Origin: Cornus controversa
Taxonomy: Eukaryota > Streptophyta > Magnoliopsida > Cornales > Cornaceae
Direction: 5' to 3'
Assembly: GCA_026545225.1 (NCBI GenBank)
Contig: CM048845.1
Span: forward strand, 16,523,001-16,587,000
Length of the DNA stretch: 64,000 nucleotides
This document shows, one piece after another, positions 1 through 11,393 of this stretch; position 1 is the stretch's first letter; each line of letters begins with the position of its first letter. The notes beneath the pieces were generated by a model. The model was given only the letters and a program-made list of their open reading frames with translations, did not search any database and was not told where the DNA came from. A program made the position numbers and the translations under genes.

Positions 1-178
1 CGTGCGAAAAATTGCAGGTGTGAGGTCCCGAACGATGGAAATCTTCAATAACACTTGGATATTTTTTTGATCATGCGAGATGTTTCGATCAATCGAAACC
101 TTCATTTTGATTGTGCAAAAGCAGCACTTCGATTGTGCGAAATGGTGGTCTCAATTGTACGAAATATTGTAAGAAAAC
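1..178. repeat. Fragment with Athila family 2-like CGATTGTGCGAA repeats
   Basis: This stretch carries several diverged copies of a short motif of the type CGATTGTGCGAAAT and TCGATCAATCGAA. The same kind of motif fills the linker between pol and the third ORF in elements C and H. A 'gtcccga' string near the start also resembles that linker. It is probably the edge of another Athila family 2 copy that runs off the left end of the window. No coding sequence is seen. Confidence 0.4.
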
Positions 179-560
179 TAGGTAACAGAAAAGGACTTGT
201 ACATGCATGATTTAAGGGATTCCATAGTGAATGTGTATCAATTATGTACGCATGTAAACATGATGATAATGGTTTTATAAATGCTTCCGCTATTTAAAAG
301 ATGACAACTTAGGTTGATAAGTATTGTAATGTATTCAGTAACAATTGATGTATTTGATAAATGTAAAGACTTCTGCTATATGTAATGACCTCGGTGGACC
401 GAGTATACACCGAGGGTGATGTTGGTATTAACTTGTCATAGCTGTCCGGGTCGCAGAGTGACGATCGGGCGACCATGACACTTCACTACTTGGGATTCGG
501 GATCGGACCGGGGGAGTCCCGACGATCCAAATTTTGGGGCTTGATAGATTAGTATCAGAG
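179..560 (+). repeat. Probable end of A 5' LTR and primer-binding site
   Basis: The sequence 'tagtatcagag' at 550-560 resembles the initiator tRNA-Met primer site TGGTATCAGAGC that chromoviruses use, so the DNA to its left should be the 3' end of the 5' LTR. No convincing match to the surviving part of the 3' LTR (4759-6151) was found. That is expected if the two surviving pieces cover different parts of the LTR. The left limit at 179 is a guess. Confidence 0.35.
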
Positions 561-997
561 TACTAGGACGAATAACTAGGGACTACGAGTAAAGGTTAAC
601 AATGTTTAGATTTGAGTCACTTATAGTTTCGGATAGGTTAAAACCTTTGAGTTTGAAACCTAGAGACACGTGTAGACATGACATAATTAATTAGAAAACT
701 TATGTGCATGTGAAATGTGCTTACATAATAAAAATGTTAAGTGATTATGTTATAACAACATGTTATCCGTTATTTGTTATGCATTGAAATGGAAGAGTGC
801 TTATGTGATAACATGTGCTATGTGTTATGTGTTAATTTGAGAACATGTTTATATAATTAAATGTGTGTTGGGAAATATGTCTATGTGTTACGTGTGAAAT
901 GATAACATATTGTTATGATGAATGATGGTTTGATTATGTTGAATACATAGCATGTAATAACTTGTTGTGTTGAATTATATATTGAATTGATAGAGAT
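561..997 (+). other. AT-rich leader of element A
   Basis: About 440 bases lie between the presumed primer site and the first gag codons. Repeated 'ttatgtg' and 'gttatgtgtt' strings are visible. No gene or clear signal is seen. Confidence 0.35.
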
Positions 998-1360
998 ATG
1001 CCACCTAGAGGTTGAGGAGGAGGAGTTGGGGGCGAAGTTCCTGAGGGAGACCGTTTGGTTGCTAACATGACCGTTGCTCTTTGAGACTTTGTTAGAATAG
1101 CCTCTAATGAGGTACAACAACCGGTAGTACAATCGGAGGAGAGGGAAAATGAAAGGAGATTCAAGTTTATCACAGTCGAGCTATGCCTCTACTGCATCTA
1201 GCTATGTCTGCACAGAGTGCATGACTAGTGAGGGAATTTACTCCTAGTGCATCCACACAGTAGTCAGGGATTCAGGCTGGTGGAGCACAAGATCAGAGGG
1301 CACAGGGCAGGGTATACGCAGTAACACCTGCAGACACCCCAGTAGGACCTTCAGTGGTTA
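998..1360 (+). pseudogene. gag: gag remnant of element A
   Basis: A start reading MPPR, then a glycine-rich stretch, then a degraded sequence rich in glutamine and alanine, matches the usual opening and the region before the zinc knuckle of Tekay/Del gag. The remnant is much shorter than a full chromoviral gag. It lies directly upstream of the protease. Confidence 0.4.
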
Positions 1361-1850
1361 GAGGTATATTTCTGGTAAATAGTTCTTGGGCATATGTATT
1401 GATTGATTTAGGTGTATCTTATTCATTTATTGCTACATCATTTGCACAAGCATCGGAGCTAGAGATTGTCATTTGGGTAGAGCAGTTTGTGTTGATATGC
1501 CAGTGGGCGGTAAAGTGATCCTTGATAGACTGTGCTGGGGTGTGCTATTAAGATAGCTAGGAGAACACTTGAGTTTGATTTCATTCTCCTAGATATGAGC
1601 AGTTTTGATATCATCCTAGGGATTGATTGGTTATCGGAGTTTCGTGCTACGATAGACTATTTTAGAAGGAGAGTGACGATTTGTACGCCTGAGGGTGATT
1701 GCTTTTATTTTGTGGACGATCGAAGTGACTCCTATACTTCCCCATGCTATGGCCTTAACAGTCAAGAGCTACACAATTTTATCTTGGCTAGTCTTTTCGC
1801 TGAGGGAGAGGAGATTTTGAGAGAGGTGTATTCGGTAGTGGTGTGACTTT
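1361..1850 (+). pseudogene. Aspartic protease region of element A
   Basis: A DLGVS string at the position of the DSGAS catalytic motif is followed about 70 codons later by FDIILGIDWL, the conserved second half of Ty3/gypsy proteases (usually DVILGMDWL). In a living element this enzyme cuts the Gag-Pol polyprotein inside the virus-like particle. It leads directly into the reverse transcriptase. The region is a fossil. Confidence 0.75.
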
Positions 1851-3200
1851 TTAGATGTCTTTCCAGAGGATTTGACAGATTTGCCTCCCAAGAGAGAGGT
1901 AGAGTTTGGCATTGATCTTATACCCGGTATAGCGCCCATTTCTATGGCACCTTATCGGATGGCACTAGCAGAGTTGGTGGAATTAAAATGTCAGTTAGAT
2001 GACTTGAAAGCTAAAGGCTTTGTTAGACTGAGTGCATCACCGTGGGGAGTAGTGGTACTATTTATTAAGAAGAAAGATGATGCTTTGAGATTGTGCATTG
2101 ATTACCGAAAGTTGAATCATGTGACAATCAATAACAAGTATTCGTTCTCGAGGATAGATGACTTATTTGATCAATTGAAGGGAGCTCATTACTTCTCCAA
2201 AAATTGATTTAAGGTCGGGTTATTATCAATTGAGGCTGAAGGATGATCCATAAAATGGATTTTCATACGTGGTATGGACACTATGAATTTTTTGTAATGC
2301 CATTCATTTTGACTAATGCATCGGCAAAATTTATGGATTTGATGAACCGTGCATTCCATGAGTACTTTGATACTTTTGTGGTAGTGTTTGTGGATGATAT
2401 ACTTATGTACTCATCTTCTGAGGAGGGGCATGGGTTACATTTGAGAACAATTTTTCAAATCCTTAGAGAGCACCGATTGTATGCTAAATATAAGAAGTGC
2501 GAGTTTTGGCTCAAAGAGGTGAAATTCCTTGGGCATGTTGTTTACAGAGGTGGATTATTAGTTAATTCATCTAAGATTGTGGTTGTGATGAATTGGGGGA
2601 GCCCGAAGACTGTTTTCGAGAGTTAGAGTTGGGTTGGCGGGTTATTATAGAAGATTTGTGAAAGACTTCTCTAGTATTGCAGCCCTTATGACACGACTCA
2701 GTCGTAAAGGTGTGAAGTTTTTGTGGAATAAAGCATGTGAGTTAGCCTTTTGTGAATTGAAGAAGCGGTTGACTATGGTTTCTATTTTAGTGATACCCGA
2801 ATATGGCTTGGGGTAAGTGATCTATTGTGATGCTTTGGGGAATAGACTAGGTTGTGTGTTGATGCAATGTGACAGACTAGTTGCTTACGGTCTAGACAAT
2901 TAAAGACTCATGAGCATAACTATCCTACGCATGACCTAGAGCTACCAGCGGTGATCTTTGCTTTAAAGAGGTGGAGACACTACTTATATGGTGAGAGATT
3001 CGAGGTGTATTCGAATCACAAAAGTCTCAAGTACCTTTTCTCCCAAAAGGACTTGAACATGAGACAAAGGGGATGAGTTGAGTACATGGAGGATTACAAT
3101 TTTGATTTATAATACTATCCAGGGAAAGCAAATGTAGTGGCGGATGCGTTAAGCAAAAAGTCTCTCAAGACTTTAGCTAGCATAACTATATGGGAATAGA
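1851..3200 (+). pseudogene. pol: Reverse transcriptase and RNase H region of element A
   Basis: Reverse transcriptase landmarks appear in order: [11 protein letters not shown], then FILTNASAKF where FGLTNAPATF is usual, then FVDDILMYS with the catalytic YVDD-type box, then KCEFWL and FLGHVV. The connecting region AGYYRRFVKDFS follows. RNase H motifs after about 2820 include the VWSDHKSLKYL-type block and a DALS-like C-terminal block near 3140. The domain order fits Ty3/gypsy. The reading frame is broken several times. Confidence 0.9.
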
Positions 3201-3331
3201 AAATGATAGAATATTTCTCAGAGTTGGGATTGTATTTCTGTGATGATAGCGAGCCAGCTACATTATTTAGCTTGGTAGCTCAACCTATGCTTGTGAGCAA
3301 GGTGATTAAAGCACAGAAATGAGATAGTGAG

Positions 3332-4110
3332 TTGGAGGCCATTCACTCACAGATTGCTAGTGGTACGACAGTAAGAGATTGGACCTTGCATTTCGATGGG
3401 GGTCTACAATTCAGAGGATTGATGGTAGTTCATTCTGATTGCCATGATGATGTATTGCAAGAATTTTATCATTCTCAATTTGCAGTTCATCTTGGTGGCA
3501 GCAAAATGTACCATAATGTGAGACGCCAATATTGGTGGCGAGGTATGGAGAATGATATAGCACAATTTGTGGCGAGATGCCTTACTTGTCAATAAATAAA
3601 GGCAGAACATCAAAAGCTAGTTGGGTTGTTGCAACCATTATCGGTGGTGGAGTGGAAATGAGAACATATTACTTTGGATTTGTGACGAGTCTTTTGAGAT
3701 CAAATAAGGGCAATGATACAGTTTGGGTTGTTGTAGACAGATTGACCAAAATAACTCACTTCTTGCCTATGAGGTTGAATGATGATGTGAGAAGACTCAG
3801 TAAGCAATATGTAGAGCAAATTGTGAGATTACATAGGGTTCCAATATCCATTATATCAGATAGGGATCCACACTTCACTTCGAGATTTTGGCAGGGGTTC
3901 CAGATAGTATTGGATACAAAGTTGCACTTTAGCATGACATTCCATCCTCAAACTAATGGACAGTTAGAGATAATATACAGATATTGGAGGATATGCTTTG
4001 TGCTTGTATTATTGACTTTGGCGGTGGTTGGGAGGACCATTTGCCACTTATGGAGTTTGCGTACAACAATAATTATTAGGCTTGTATTGAGATAGCACCA
4101 TTTAAAGCGT
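3332..4110 (+). pseudogene. Integrase region of element A
   Basis: An HHCC zinc-finger region is visible, with HLGGSKMYHNVRRQYWW and a CLTCQ end. The catalytic core follows, with VVVDRLTKITHFLP, then SDRDPHFTSRFW, then HPQTNGQLE, which are the three blocks of the DDE core. Integrase inserts retrotransposon cDNA into the host chromosome. The order after RNase H is normal for Ty3/gypsy. It is degraded and presumed inactive. Confidence 0.85.
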
Positions 4111-4725
4111 TGTACGGCAGACCTTGTAGATCTCCATTTTATTAGACTGAGGTGGGTGAGACCGCATCCTTAGGGCTAGATATTGTGCTTTAGACTAATA
4201 AAAAGATTAAGTTCATTAGGCAGCGATTGTTAACAGCTCAGAGTCGATAAAAGAGCTATGTCGATTAGAGAAGGATGTCGTCACCCTTTAAGGTAGGGGA
4301 CCATGTGTTTCTTAAGGTTTCTCTATGGAAAGGATTGATGCACTTTGGATGGAGTGGCAAGTTGTCACCTAGATACATTGGACTATTTGAGAACCTTGAG
4401 TGTGTCAGTGTGGTGGCCTACAGATTGGCTTTGCCACCACAGTTGGAAAAGGTTCACAACGTATTCCATGTTTCAAAGTTGAGAAAATACAAACCTAATC
4501 CATCATATGTGCTAAGTTGGGTAGATGTTGAGGTTGATGAGGATGTAACCTATGAGGAGAGACTAGTTTAGAGTCTTGATGCTAGAGAGAAAGTTCTGAG
4601 GGATAAGACCGTTCCGTTAGTCAAGGTTTTATGACATCACCACAATGTTGAGGAGGCTACCTGGGAGCGGGAGTAGGAGATCAGATCTAAGTATCCCAAC
4701 TTGTTTCCTGCAGGTATGGCCTGAT
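4111..4725 (+). pseudogene. Integrase C-terminal tail and chromodomain-like end of element A
   Basis: The string KLSPRYIGLFE corresponds to the GPY/F-type module of integrase (KLSPRYIGPFE in relatives). HNVFHVSKLRKY follows, the standard chromoviral block. After 4590 there are traces of a chromodomain with PLVKVL, then EEATWE, then YPNLF. Chromodomains of this type direct chromovirus integration to heterochromatin. That role is known for the family and is only inferred here. Confidence 0.7.
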
Positions 4726-5136
4726 TTCAAAGATGAAATCCTTTTAAGTTGGGTAGGTTGTAAGAACCGTGACCATTTTTTGGCCGATTTTTCCTTATTT
4801 TCATTTATTGTCATATTAATGCTTTAAATGATCATATATGTGTTTTAAATGTAAAATACAAGTTTAGAGAACTTATTTAAGATTTGGAAAAGTTTTCGGA
4901 GCGTTTGGTAAAAGTTGACTTTTTCGGGTCTGGTTGACCTGGGGTGCCGGCACCGTGGGCTCAGAAAATCCAAAAGTGTTGGAATGACTTCAAATTTGGA
5001 GGGTAACTTAAATAAAATATTTGACGTGTTAAAAAATCAATTTCGTGTCAATCAGAGTTACAGAACTTAAAAACTGAGCCTATGAAGGTTTAGTGAAAAG
5101 GTAGTGACATTTTTATAAATAAGTGTAGGTTGAATT

Positions 5137-5145
5137 CTATAAATA
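5137..5145 (+). promoter_or_regulatory. TATA-like box in LTR of A
   Basis: The sequence ctataaata sits in the first third of the LTR, ahead of a C/T-rich stretch. This is the layout of an LTR promoter ahead of the R region. It is a prediction from sequence only. Confidence 0.5.
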
Positions 5146-6146
5146 GCGAAAAGAGAATTTAGCTATTCATTCTCATTCTCTCAGCAAACATGAGAGCATA
5201 TAGATACATCATATATATCTCTTCATCTTCTTCTTCATTTCTCCATTGAATTAGAAGACATTGGGGTGAAAATTGGGCGACGCCGAAGAAGTGAGAAACA
5301 GTATACTCACCAAGGGCTCGAGTTTGATCCATTCAGAATCAATTTAGGAGAAAGTTTATTTTTGGTGAGAATTGGATAATTCATTTGGAAGCTCTTCTAA
5401 ATTGGGGTAGGGATGCCTAACCCATAAAATTTAGGGTTTTTGTGAGTATGTTGTTTGTCTATGACAACCAATTGGTTATGTGGGATGATTAGGTGTTTTT
5501 AAATGTTCAAACATGCTAAATTATGTCATTTAATGTATTATCAATGCTAATTGATGTTACTACATGTTTATTAGTGTTTTAGATGATTTTATAAACATGT
5601 GGAGATTGAATTGTGATGCAATTATGTGTAATCTACAATTGTGAATGAGACACTTATGTATTTGATGAATTGCCATGGAAGTATATTTAAATGTAAAGCA
5701 TGGTTTTATTGTCACTATATGAATCATATGAAATGTGAAAAGTGTGAAATATGTTCAAAGTGTGTGCATGTGATGTTTTAACTAGAAATTGTGCAAGCAT
5801 GATAAATGAATGTTTTATTGAGTTTGAGTTGCAAATGCATATTGAATTGACTGTGTGGGGTGTATCTTCATTGGCATGGTGAGGGTGGTGAATTCAATTG
5901 GGGCGGTAAATTCCCTTTGAGCAATGGTGAGGTATTTCGATAAAGGTAACCTTTGTGAGATGTCCTTAGCGAGGTATTCCGGTAAAGGTAACCCTTGTCA
6001 GGTGATGCGTTAAGGAGTCTTACTTAGGTGGGATTGGGTGGCCCTTAAAACTGAAACCCAATAGATGTGTGGTGGGCATGAGGGAGTTGTGCATATCACA
6101 TTACATTTTGTATATATATAGCTCACGATATGGTTGTTATGTACGG

Positions 6147-6151
6147 ATATT
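6147..6151. repeat. Left target-site duplication of B (ATATT)
   Basis: ATATT lies immediately before the TGATAGG end of B and matches the five bases after B at 37417-37421. Confidence 0.9.
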
Positions 6152-7192
6152 TGATAGGCGTTGAATGTTACGCATTCTAACCTCTTAACTTATGTATTTT
6201 ATTCTCTTAGTGATAGATTATTTTGTTATTTTACTTTGTTTTAGTGTTTTCTGTATTTTCAGGGCCTGAATGATTATTTCAGTTAAAATCATAATTTTGG
6301 GCTTTTAAAGAAGACATCCAAGATGGTTAGATGAAGCCTACTTCAAGGAGATTCATTCAACTATTTATTTCAACTCAAATCAGCCCAAGGAAGAGGTCCA
6401 AGAGAATTACAGCTGCTTAAGAAGGTTTCGGGCCTGAAGCCCAAATCTGCGCATAATACAGTCTTAATCCCGTTTTGGAAAATGGACCAGAAGTGTTATT
6501 TCCAAGCCTCAAATCGACTTAATTTCTATATAGGTTGAAAGAAATTTGATTCTCCACGCTTTTGTATTTTACAAAAATTCCGTGAATCGGACTTCTAGTA
6601 GGTCAAAAGTTGGGCCGAACGTCAGCAGGAAAAACCCACCTGATTAGTGCTGCGGGAAAACCTAATTAATTCCTAATTGGATTAGGACTTTGGTGTATTC
6701 TCTTGGGGCATAAAGTGAAGAATTGGAGGCTGAGTTGGGGAGTGATTACGGGGTGATTACAGAGATTGGAGAATCTGAGAGGGCGGAGGACAGAACAGAA
6801 GACATACTTTGTAGAGCCATTGGAGAACGAAGTCATACGCATAATTCATGAAGATGATGCCTTCTTCCTCAACAGTTGAAAGTTTTTCTTCTACCATGAG
6901 CGGCTAGTTCATCCACTAGGGTTTTGATGTAGCCCTAACAAAGCATCAATAGTTTGATTGTTTTAATTATTGGGGACCTTTATATACATGCATAGATTGT
7001 GTAATTTAGAGGATTCTTATTATAGAATTGAGTTACAAAAGTCTTGTAAATTCAGTTTCAATGATTTCTTATCTTGTCTTAGATATTTAGTTGTTGTTAT
7101 TAAACTCAATCTCTCTTATTTTTTGTGATCATGAGAGCGATTATTACACAATAGTAATCACTGAATATATCATTAAAAATTTTGATGGAGTA
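6152..7192 (+). repeat. 5' LTR of B, first part
   Basis: It begins TGATAGGCGTTGAATG and is collinear with the 3' LTR at 35909 onward. It breaks off at the GAGTA target site (7188-7192) where element C entered. It resumes at 27312. The joined length is about 1519 bp. Confidence 0.93.
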
Positions 7193-8522
7193 TGATAAGT
7201 GTTAAATGTTACACATTTATGCCTTCTTAATTGCATATATTGATTCCATATTTATGTTTACCTTGGTATTTTTATGCCATTTTTGTATTTATGTTATATA
7301 TTAGGTTTTATCCCAAAGATGGGCGATGTTTCCGATCAAGTGCTGAGGAAGTGAAGAAATCAAGAAAAATTCATCAAGGCATTTCGCACAATCAAAATGT
7401 CAATTTCGCACAATCGAAATTCTGCAGACTGCCACTTGCCCTCTTGCCCACTTGTCCATTTGTCTTGCCACTTGCTTCCAAGAATGACCTTTGCACGTCC
7501 TTTTTGAGGATTTTATGACTTCAAAGAGCCATGTGAGGGGAATATATATATAGTAGGTGAACTATATATATATATATATGCAAGGTGGGACCCAAGGACA
7601 CAAGTGGATGGTTATATATGCATGTTTTTGGGAAAGAGAAGACACAACTTTCGGGAGGAGAGAAGGAGAGCTAAAACCAGACCTTTGGAGCTTCACATCT
7701 CTAGCCATGGAGGATTGCAAGTCTACTATGATCAACTAACTTTCCATCTAGGGTGTGGTTGAACCCCTAGCCATGTAACTTGTGCATTTTGTAGCTATTT
7801 TGGGATATATATGTATATGTTGATTTCTTAGCCTAGTGTTTTGTATAATATTTGTAAACTTCTTCAATATATTCATTTGATTTTATTTCTTCCTCTTGTC
7901 TTAGAGTAGAAATGCTTCATTTTGAATGCTCAACATTTACAACTTTCACAAAAAAAGTGTAAATGATGGCTTTGTAATGGTGTTTAATGGAATGTGGTAT
8001 TTCTTGGTTATATAGCCCATGCTAAGATAGGGTAGTTCGGACACACGTAGGAACATTTAGAAGGTATGATAAATAGATAGGTTGAAGGACTATGCTTATT
8101 AAAGATGGGCTATGTTTAGTTAGAAATCACATGTATCTTTTGATATGTCATTGTAGGTCACAAGCCTAATGAAATTGTGTTGCATATACTTGTAGAAGAT
8201 CCCATTAGCTACATAAATGAACATGTCAAATGGCTAGAGGTGGAAACCACCCCTAGTTCTCTCTCCCTCAACTTTACAAATTGTTTTAAAATTTAATGCT
8301 TTTACATTCTACAAAGTAGTGTTAAACTCAAAGCAAAATTCTATTTTTAGGATTAAATTGGAAATTCTCTCTTAGTAGTACGATTCAATCAAACTCCTTG
8401 TGTGATCGATACCCTCTATAAAGAACCATATCTACAAAGATTCATTCTCTTGCGAGTGGTTTAAATTATATTTTGATAGGTAATAGTAAGCTATAAAAAT
8501 AAAGTCATATTTGGCCACATCA
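7193..8522 (+). repeat. 5' LTR of C
   Basis: It is collinear with 25936-27306. A short AT microsatellite lies near 7562-7580. A cluster of CGCACAATCGAAAT-type motifs lies near 7383-7422. It is about 40 bp shorter than the 3' LTR, because the microsatellite and the motif cluster are both shorter. Confidence 0.95.
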
Positions 8523-8528
8523 AAATTT

Positions 8529-8546
8529 TGGCGCCGTTGCCGGGGA
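8529..8546 (+). other. Primer-binding site of C (tRNA-Asp)
   Basis: TGGCGCCGTTGCCGGGGA is the exact complement of the 3' end of plant tRNA-Asp, as is usual in Athila elements. It starts six bases after the LTR end. Confidence 0.93.
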
Positions 8547-8797
8547 GTATGGTGTAATTGTCGCCATTAAAGGATTAAGTCTAATTTAATTTTAGTTTAG
8601 AAATTTATTTATTCTATCCTTTTTGCATATATTTTGTTCTTATCTCTTCAATTGTTTAATTTTAGGTATACCTCACACCATGTCACTCGAGATTGAAGCT
8701 TGAATTTTTTGTGAGTATATAGCCTAAAGTTGTGCATTTGATTGAATTTGATTTGTTCTATTGATGCATGCTAGGTAGACGGTGATTATCATTTCCT
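8547..8797 (+). other. Leader of C
   Basis: A T-rich untranslated leader lies between the primer site and gag. It resembles the leader of H at 47808-48070. Nothing else is seen. Confidence 0.7.
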
Positions 8798-10660
8798 TTG
8801 CTTCTATGTAATATTGAACTTGAACGAACACTTAGACAACGTAGAAGAACCTCTAGGGACCCTATTTTGCCGAGGACTGAAAACATGGATCCAAACAATG
8901 TACAACCCCCTAGTCTACCACCATATAACCCTCCTCAAGGGGAGGTTCTTAGGAATTTTTATCTTCCTACTACATATGCTTCGCCATCATGCATTCAATT
9001 TCCAAATATTGCGGCGAATCATTTTGAAATTAAGTCCTCCACCATCAACCTTCTTAGTTATTTTCATGGACTTCCAAACGAAGACTCATACAAGCATCTA
9101 GATGACTTCCTTGAAGTTTGTTCAACCCTCCGGTTGAAAAATTTCTCAGAAGATGACTTGAGGCTTCGGTTATTTTCATTCTCCCTCAAAGATAAGGCCA
9201 AATATTGGTTTAACTCTTTAGAACCTAATTCCATTCGTTCACGGGGGGAAATGCACCAGGCATTCCTTAAAAAGTACTTCCCAATAGGAAAGACAAGTGA
9301 TATTCAACGAGCAATAACCGGATTCACTCAACTTGACCAAGAACAATTCCATGAGACATGGGAAAGACTGAAAGAACTTTTAAAGTCATGTCCACACCAT
9401 GCTGTCCCAAAGTGGTAACTAGTGCAAAGTTTCTATGATGGGTTGAGTGATCAATATAGACAAATGGTAGATTCCTCGTGTGGAGGGACATTCCTTCTTA
9501 AGAGTCTAGATGAGGCATGGAGACTCTTTGAGAGCCTAAGTGAGAATTCATCTCAACGCTCTTCTTCTTGAAAGGGTAAAAACACCCAATCTAGTAAGGG
9601 AGTGTTTGAATTATCAAGGTCAGATGAGGTTGTCATGTAAGTAGAGGCCCTTACTCGAAAAATTGACCAACTCATGAAAAGTGGGCTGCCTACTTTTAGC
9701 CAACCTGTTCCAAATCAGGATGGGTGTTCATTCTGCTATAGCACTTTACATTATGTGCGAGATTGTCCTATGGCCTTACAATCCCCCGATTATGCTCAAG
9801 AGCAAGTGAATGCCGTGTACTCTAAACCAATAAATGATCCATACTCGAATACATACAATCCTGGGTACAAGAATCATCCTGCATTCTCTTGGAAATCTCA
9901 AGAACCAGGTCCATCTTTTCAAGGGCAACATTCCTAAAATTCTCAATCTCAACAGCCTCAATATAGGCCGAATCCTCAACCGTACCATCAAAAATCTAAC
10001 TACCAAATTCCTCCACCACCTCCTCCGAGAAGCCAAGGCTTTGAAGAAAGAGTGCTAAGCAATCTTGAGGCTAACACCCACTTATTGCAGTCCCATTCTC
10101 AATCAATTGCTAAGCTTGAAGCTAATGCTCAATCAATGGCTAGGCTAGAAGCTCAAATAGGGCAACTAGCTAATGCCTTGAATAAAAGGGAGGAAGGAAA
10201 GTTGCCAAGTCAACCAGTGGCAAACCCTAAGGGTGTTCATGTAATTGATGATCCGTCATCTTCATCTTATGATGCTCCTCCTGAGCAGGTACAATCAATC
10301 ACCACCCTAAGGAGTGGTTAAGTCATAAACTCCAAAGTTGAGAAAGAAAAAGAGGAAACCATTGAGCATCCTAAAAATTCAAAAGATTCCCTCACAAATC
10401 CAAATGTGAACAAAATCTCTAAAAATCCAAAAGAAAAAGCAACTGAAAATGCTTCATCTCCTACTCCAAAATGTGACACATCATTTGAGCCTCCAGTTCC
10501 CTTTCCTCAAAGATTGAAGGAACCTTCACATTTTGGGAAGCAAGGAGAGAAAATCCAGGACATGATGGAAATTTTTAAACAAGTGAAAATCAATCTTCCT
10601 TTCCTTGATGCTATTAAGCAAAGTCCCTCCTATGCTAAATACTTGAAGGACCTATGTACT
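8798..10660 (+). pseudogene. gag: gag region of element C
   Basis: The region encodes the Athila capsid and nucleocapsid precursor. The N-terminus carries ERTLRQRR, shared with B and H. The retrotransposon gag core follows with LPNEDSYKHLDDF, LFSFSLKDKAKYW and KKYFPIGKT. A CX2CX4HX4C zinc knuckle (CSFC, then H, then C) lies near 9726-9770. It is followed by a proline- and glutamine-rich stretch and a predicted coiled coil with HSQSIAKLEA and ARLEAQIGQLANAL. Gag builds the particle and binds element RNA. The region is broken in several places. Confidence 0.9.
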
Positions 10661-11393
10661 TAAAAGCATAAATCCAGGAACAATGTTCCTAGGAAAGTCC
10701 TTTTAACTGAACAAGTGAGTTCCATTTTTCAGCACCAAGCCCCTCCTAAATTCAAAGATCCGGGTGCCCCAACTATCTAATGCACCATTGGTAACCATGA
10801 ATTTGAAAAGGCACTTCTTGATCTTGGGGCTAGTGTCAACTTATTTCCCTTTTCAGTATACAATCAATTAGGTTTGGGGGAACTTAAGCCCACCACAATA
10901 GTGTTGCAACTCGCCGATCGATCGGTGAAGCAACCACGTGGCATTGTTGAAGATGTGATCATTTAAGTGGATAAAATTTATTTTCCAGTGGATTTCATAG
11001 TCCTTGATACAGAACCTGTCCAAAATCCTACTCGACATATTCCAATCATTCTAGGTCATCCATTTCTAGCTACGGCAAACGCTTGCGTTAATTGCTGCAC
11101 TGGAGTAATGGATATCTCTTTCGAAAATATGAAAGTTCGACTGAACATCTTCAATGCTTCTCACCACCCATCCAATGACAAAAGTGAATGCTTTTGCGTT
11201 GATGTGTTGGAAGATCTAGTTCAAGAAGCACTGCCCTCCATTCTTTCAAAGGATCCTCTCGATGTGTGCTTAAGCCACTTCAACTGTGATGACTATGGCA
11301 TTGAGCACTCTATAAGTGAAGTCAATTCACTGCTTGATGCCATGGCTATCATGAATTCCCCTAAATAGAGAGCACCGAGAGAACCTTTACCAC
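10661..11393 (+). pseudogene. Protease region of C up to the D insertion
   Basis: The catalytic motif LLDLGASVN lies near 10815. VLQLADRSVKQPRG and IILGHPFLATANA follow, the flap and second-half motifs of Athila proteases. A linker follows that is conserved with H (SHHPSNDKSE, EALPSILSKDPL). The sequence is interrupted at 11393 by element D and picks up again at 18907. Confidence 0.88.
11389..11393. repeat. Left target-site duplication of D (ACCAC)
   Basis: ACCAC at 11389-11393 matches 18902-18906 on the other side of D. Confidence 0.95.

Larger units (their letters stand above)
179..6151 (+). mobile_element. Element A: decayed Ty3/gypsy chromovirus (Tekay/Del-like), interrupted by B
   Basis: Domains run in the order gag remnant, protease, reverse transcriptase, RNase H, integrase, integrase tail and chromodomain-like end, which is Ty3/gypsy order. 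The end of pol keeps an EEATWE string followed by YPNLF, typical of the chromodomain of Tekay/Del-type chromoviruses. The coding region is broken in more than ten places, so this is an old fossil. Its 3' LTR is cut by insertion of element B at 6151. The 5' boundary is uncertain because no matching LTR pair can be seen in the window. Confidence 0.75.
4759..6151 (+). repeat. 3' LTR of element A (interrupted at its right end)
   Basis: The LTR starts TGTAAGAACC directly after a short purine-rich tract (gttgggtaggt, 4748-4758). A TATA-like box, ctataaata, lies at 5137-5145 and is followed by pyrimidine-rich sequence with CTCATTCTCTC, a plausible promoter and start site. A pair of diverged direct repeats of the type 'gaggtattycggtaaaggtaac' lies near 5930-6000. 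Element B is inserted at 6151, and the continuation of this LTR is not found on B's far side. Confidence 0.7.

Noticed and set aside
7231-7739. Open frames within the 5' LTR of C
   Set aside because: They lie wholly inside the LTR and reappear only in part at the matching place in the 3' LTR. No known domain is seen. They are chance frames.
8529-8546. Possible tRNA-Asp gene piece
   Set aside because: Only the 18 bases complementary to the tRNA 3' end are present, immediately next to an LTR. This is a primer-binding site.
9776-10036. Minus-strand frame rich in R and L
   Set aside because: It is a shadow of the proline- and glutamine-rich part of C's gag on the other strand.
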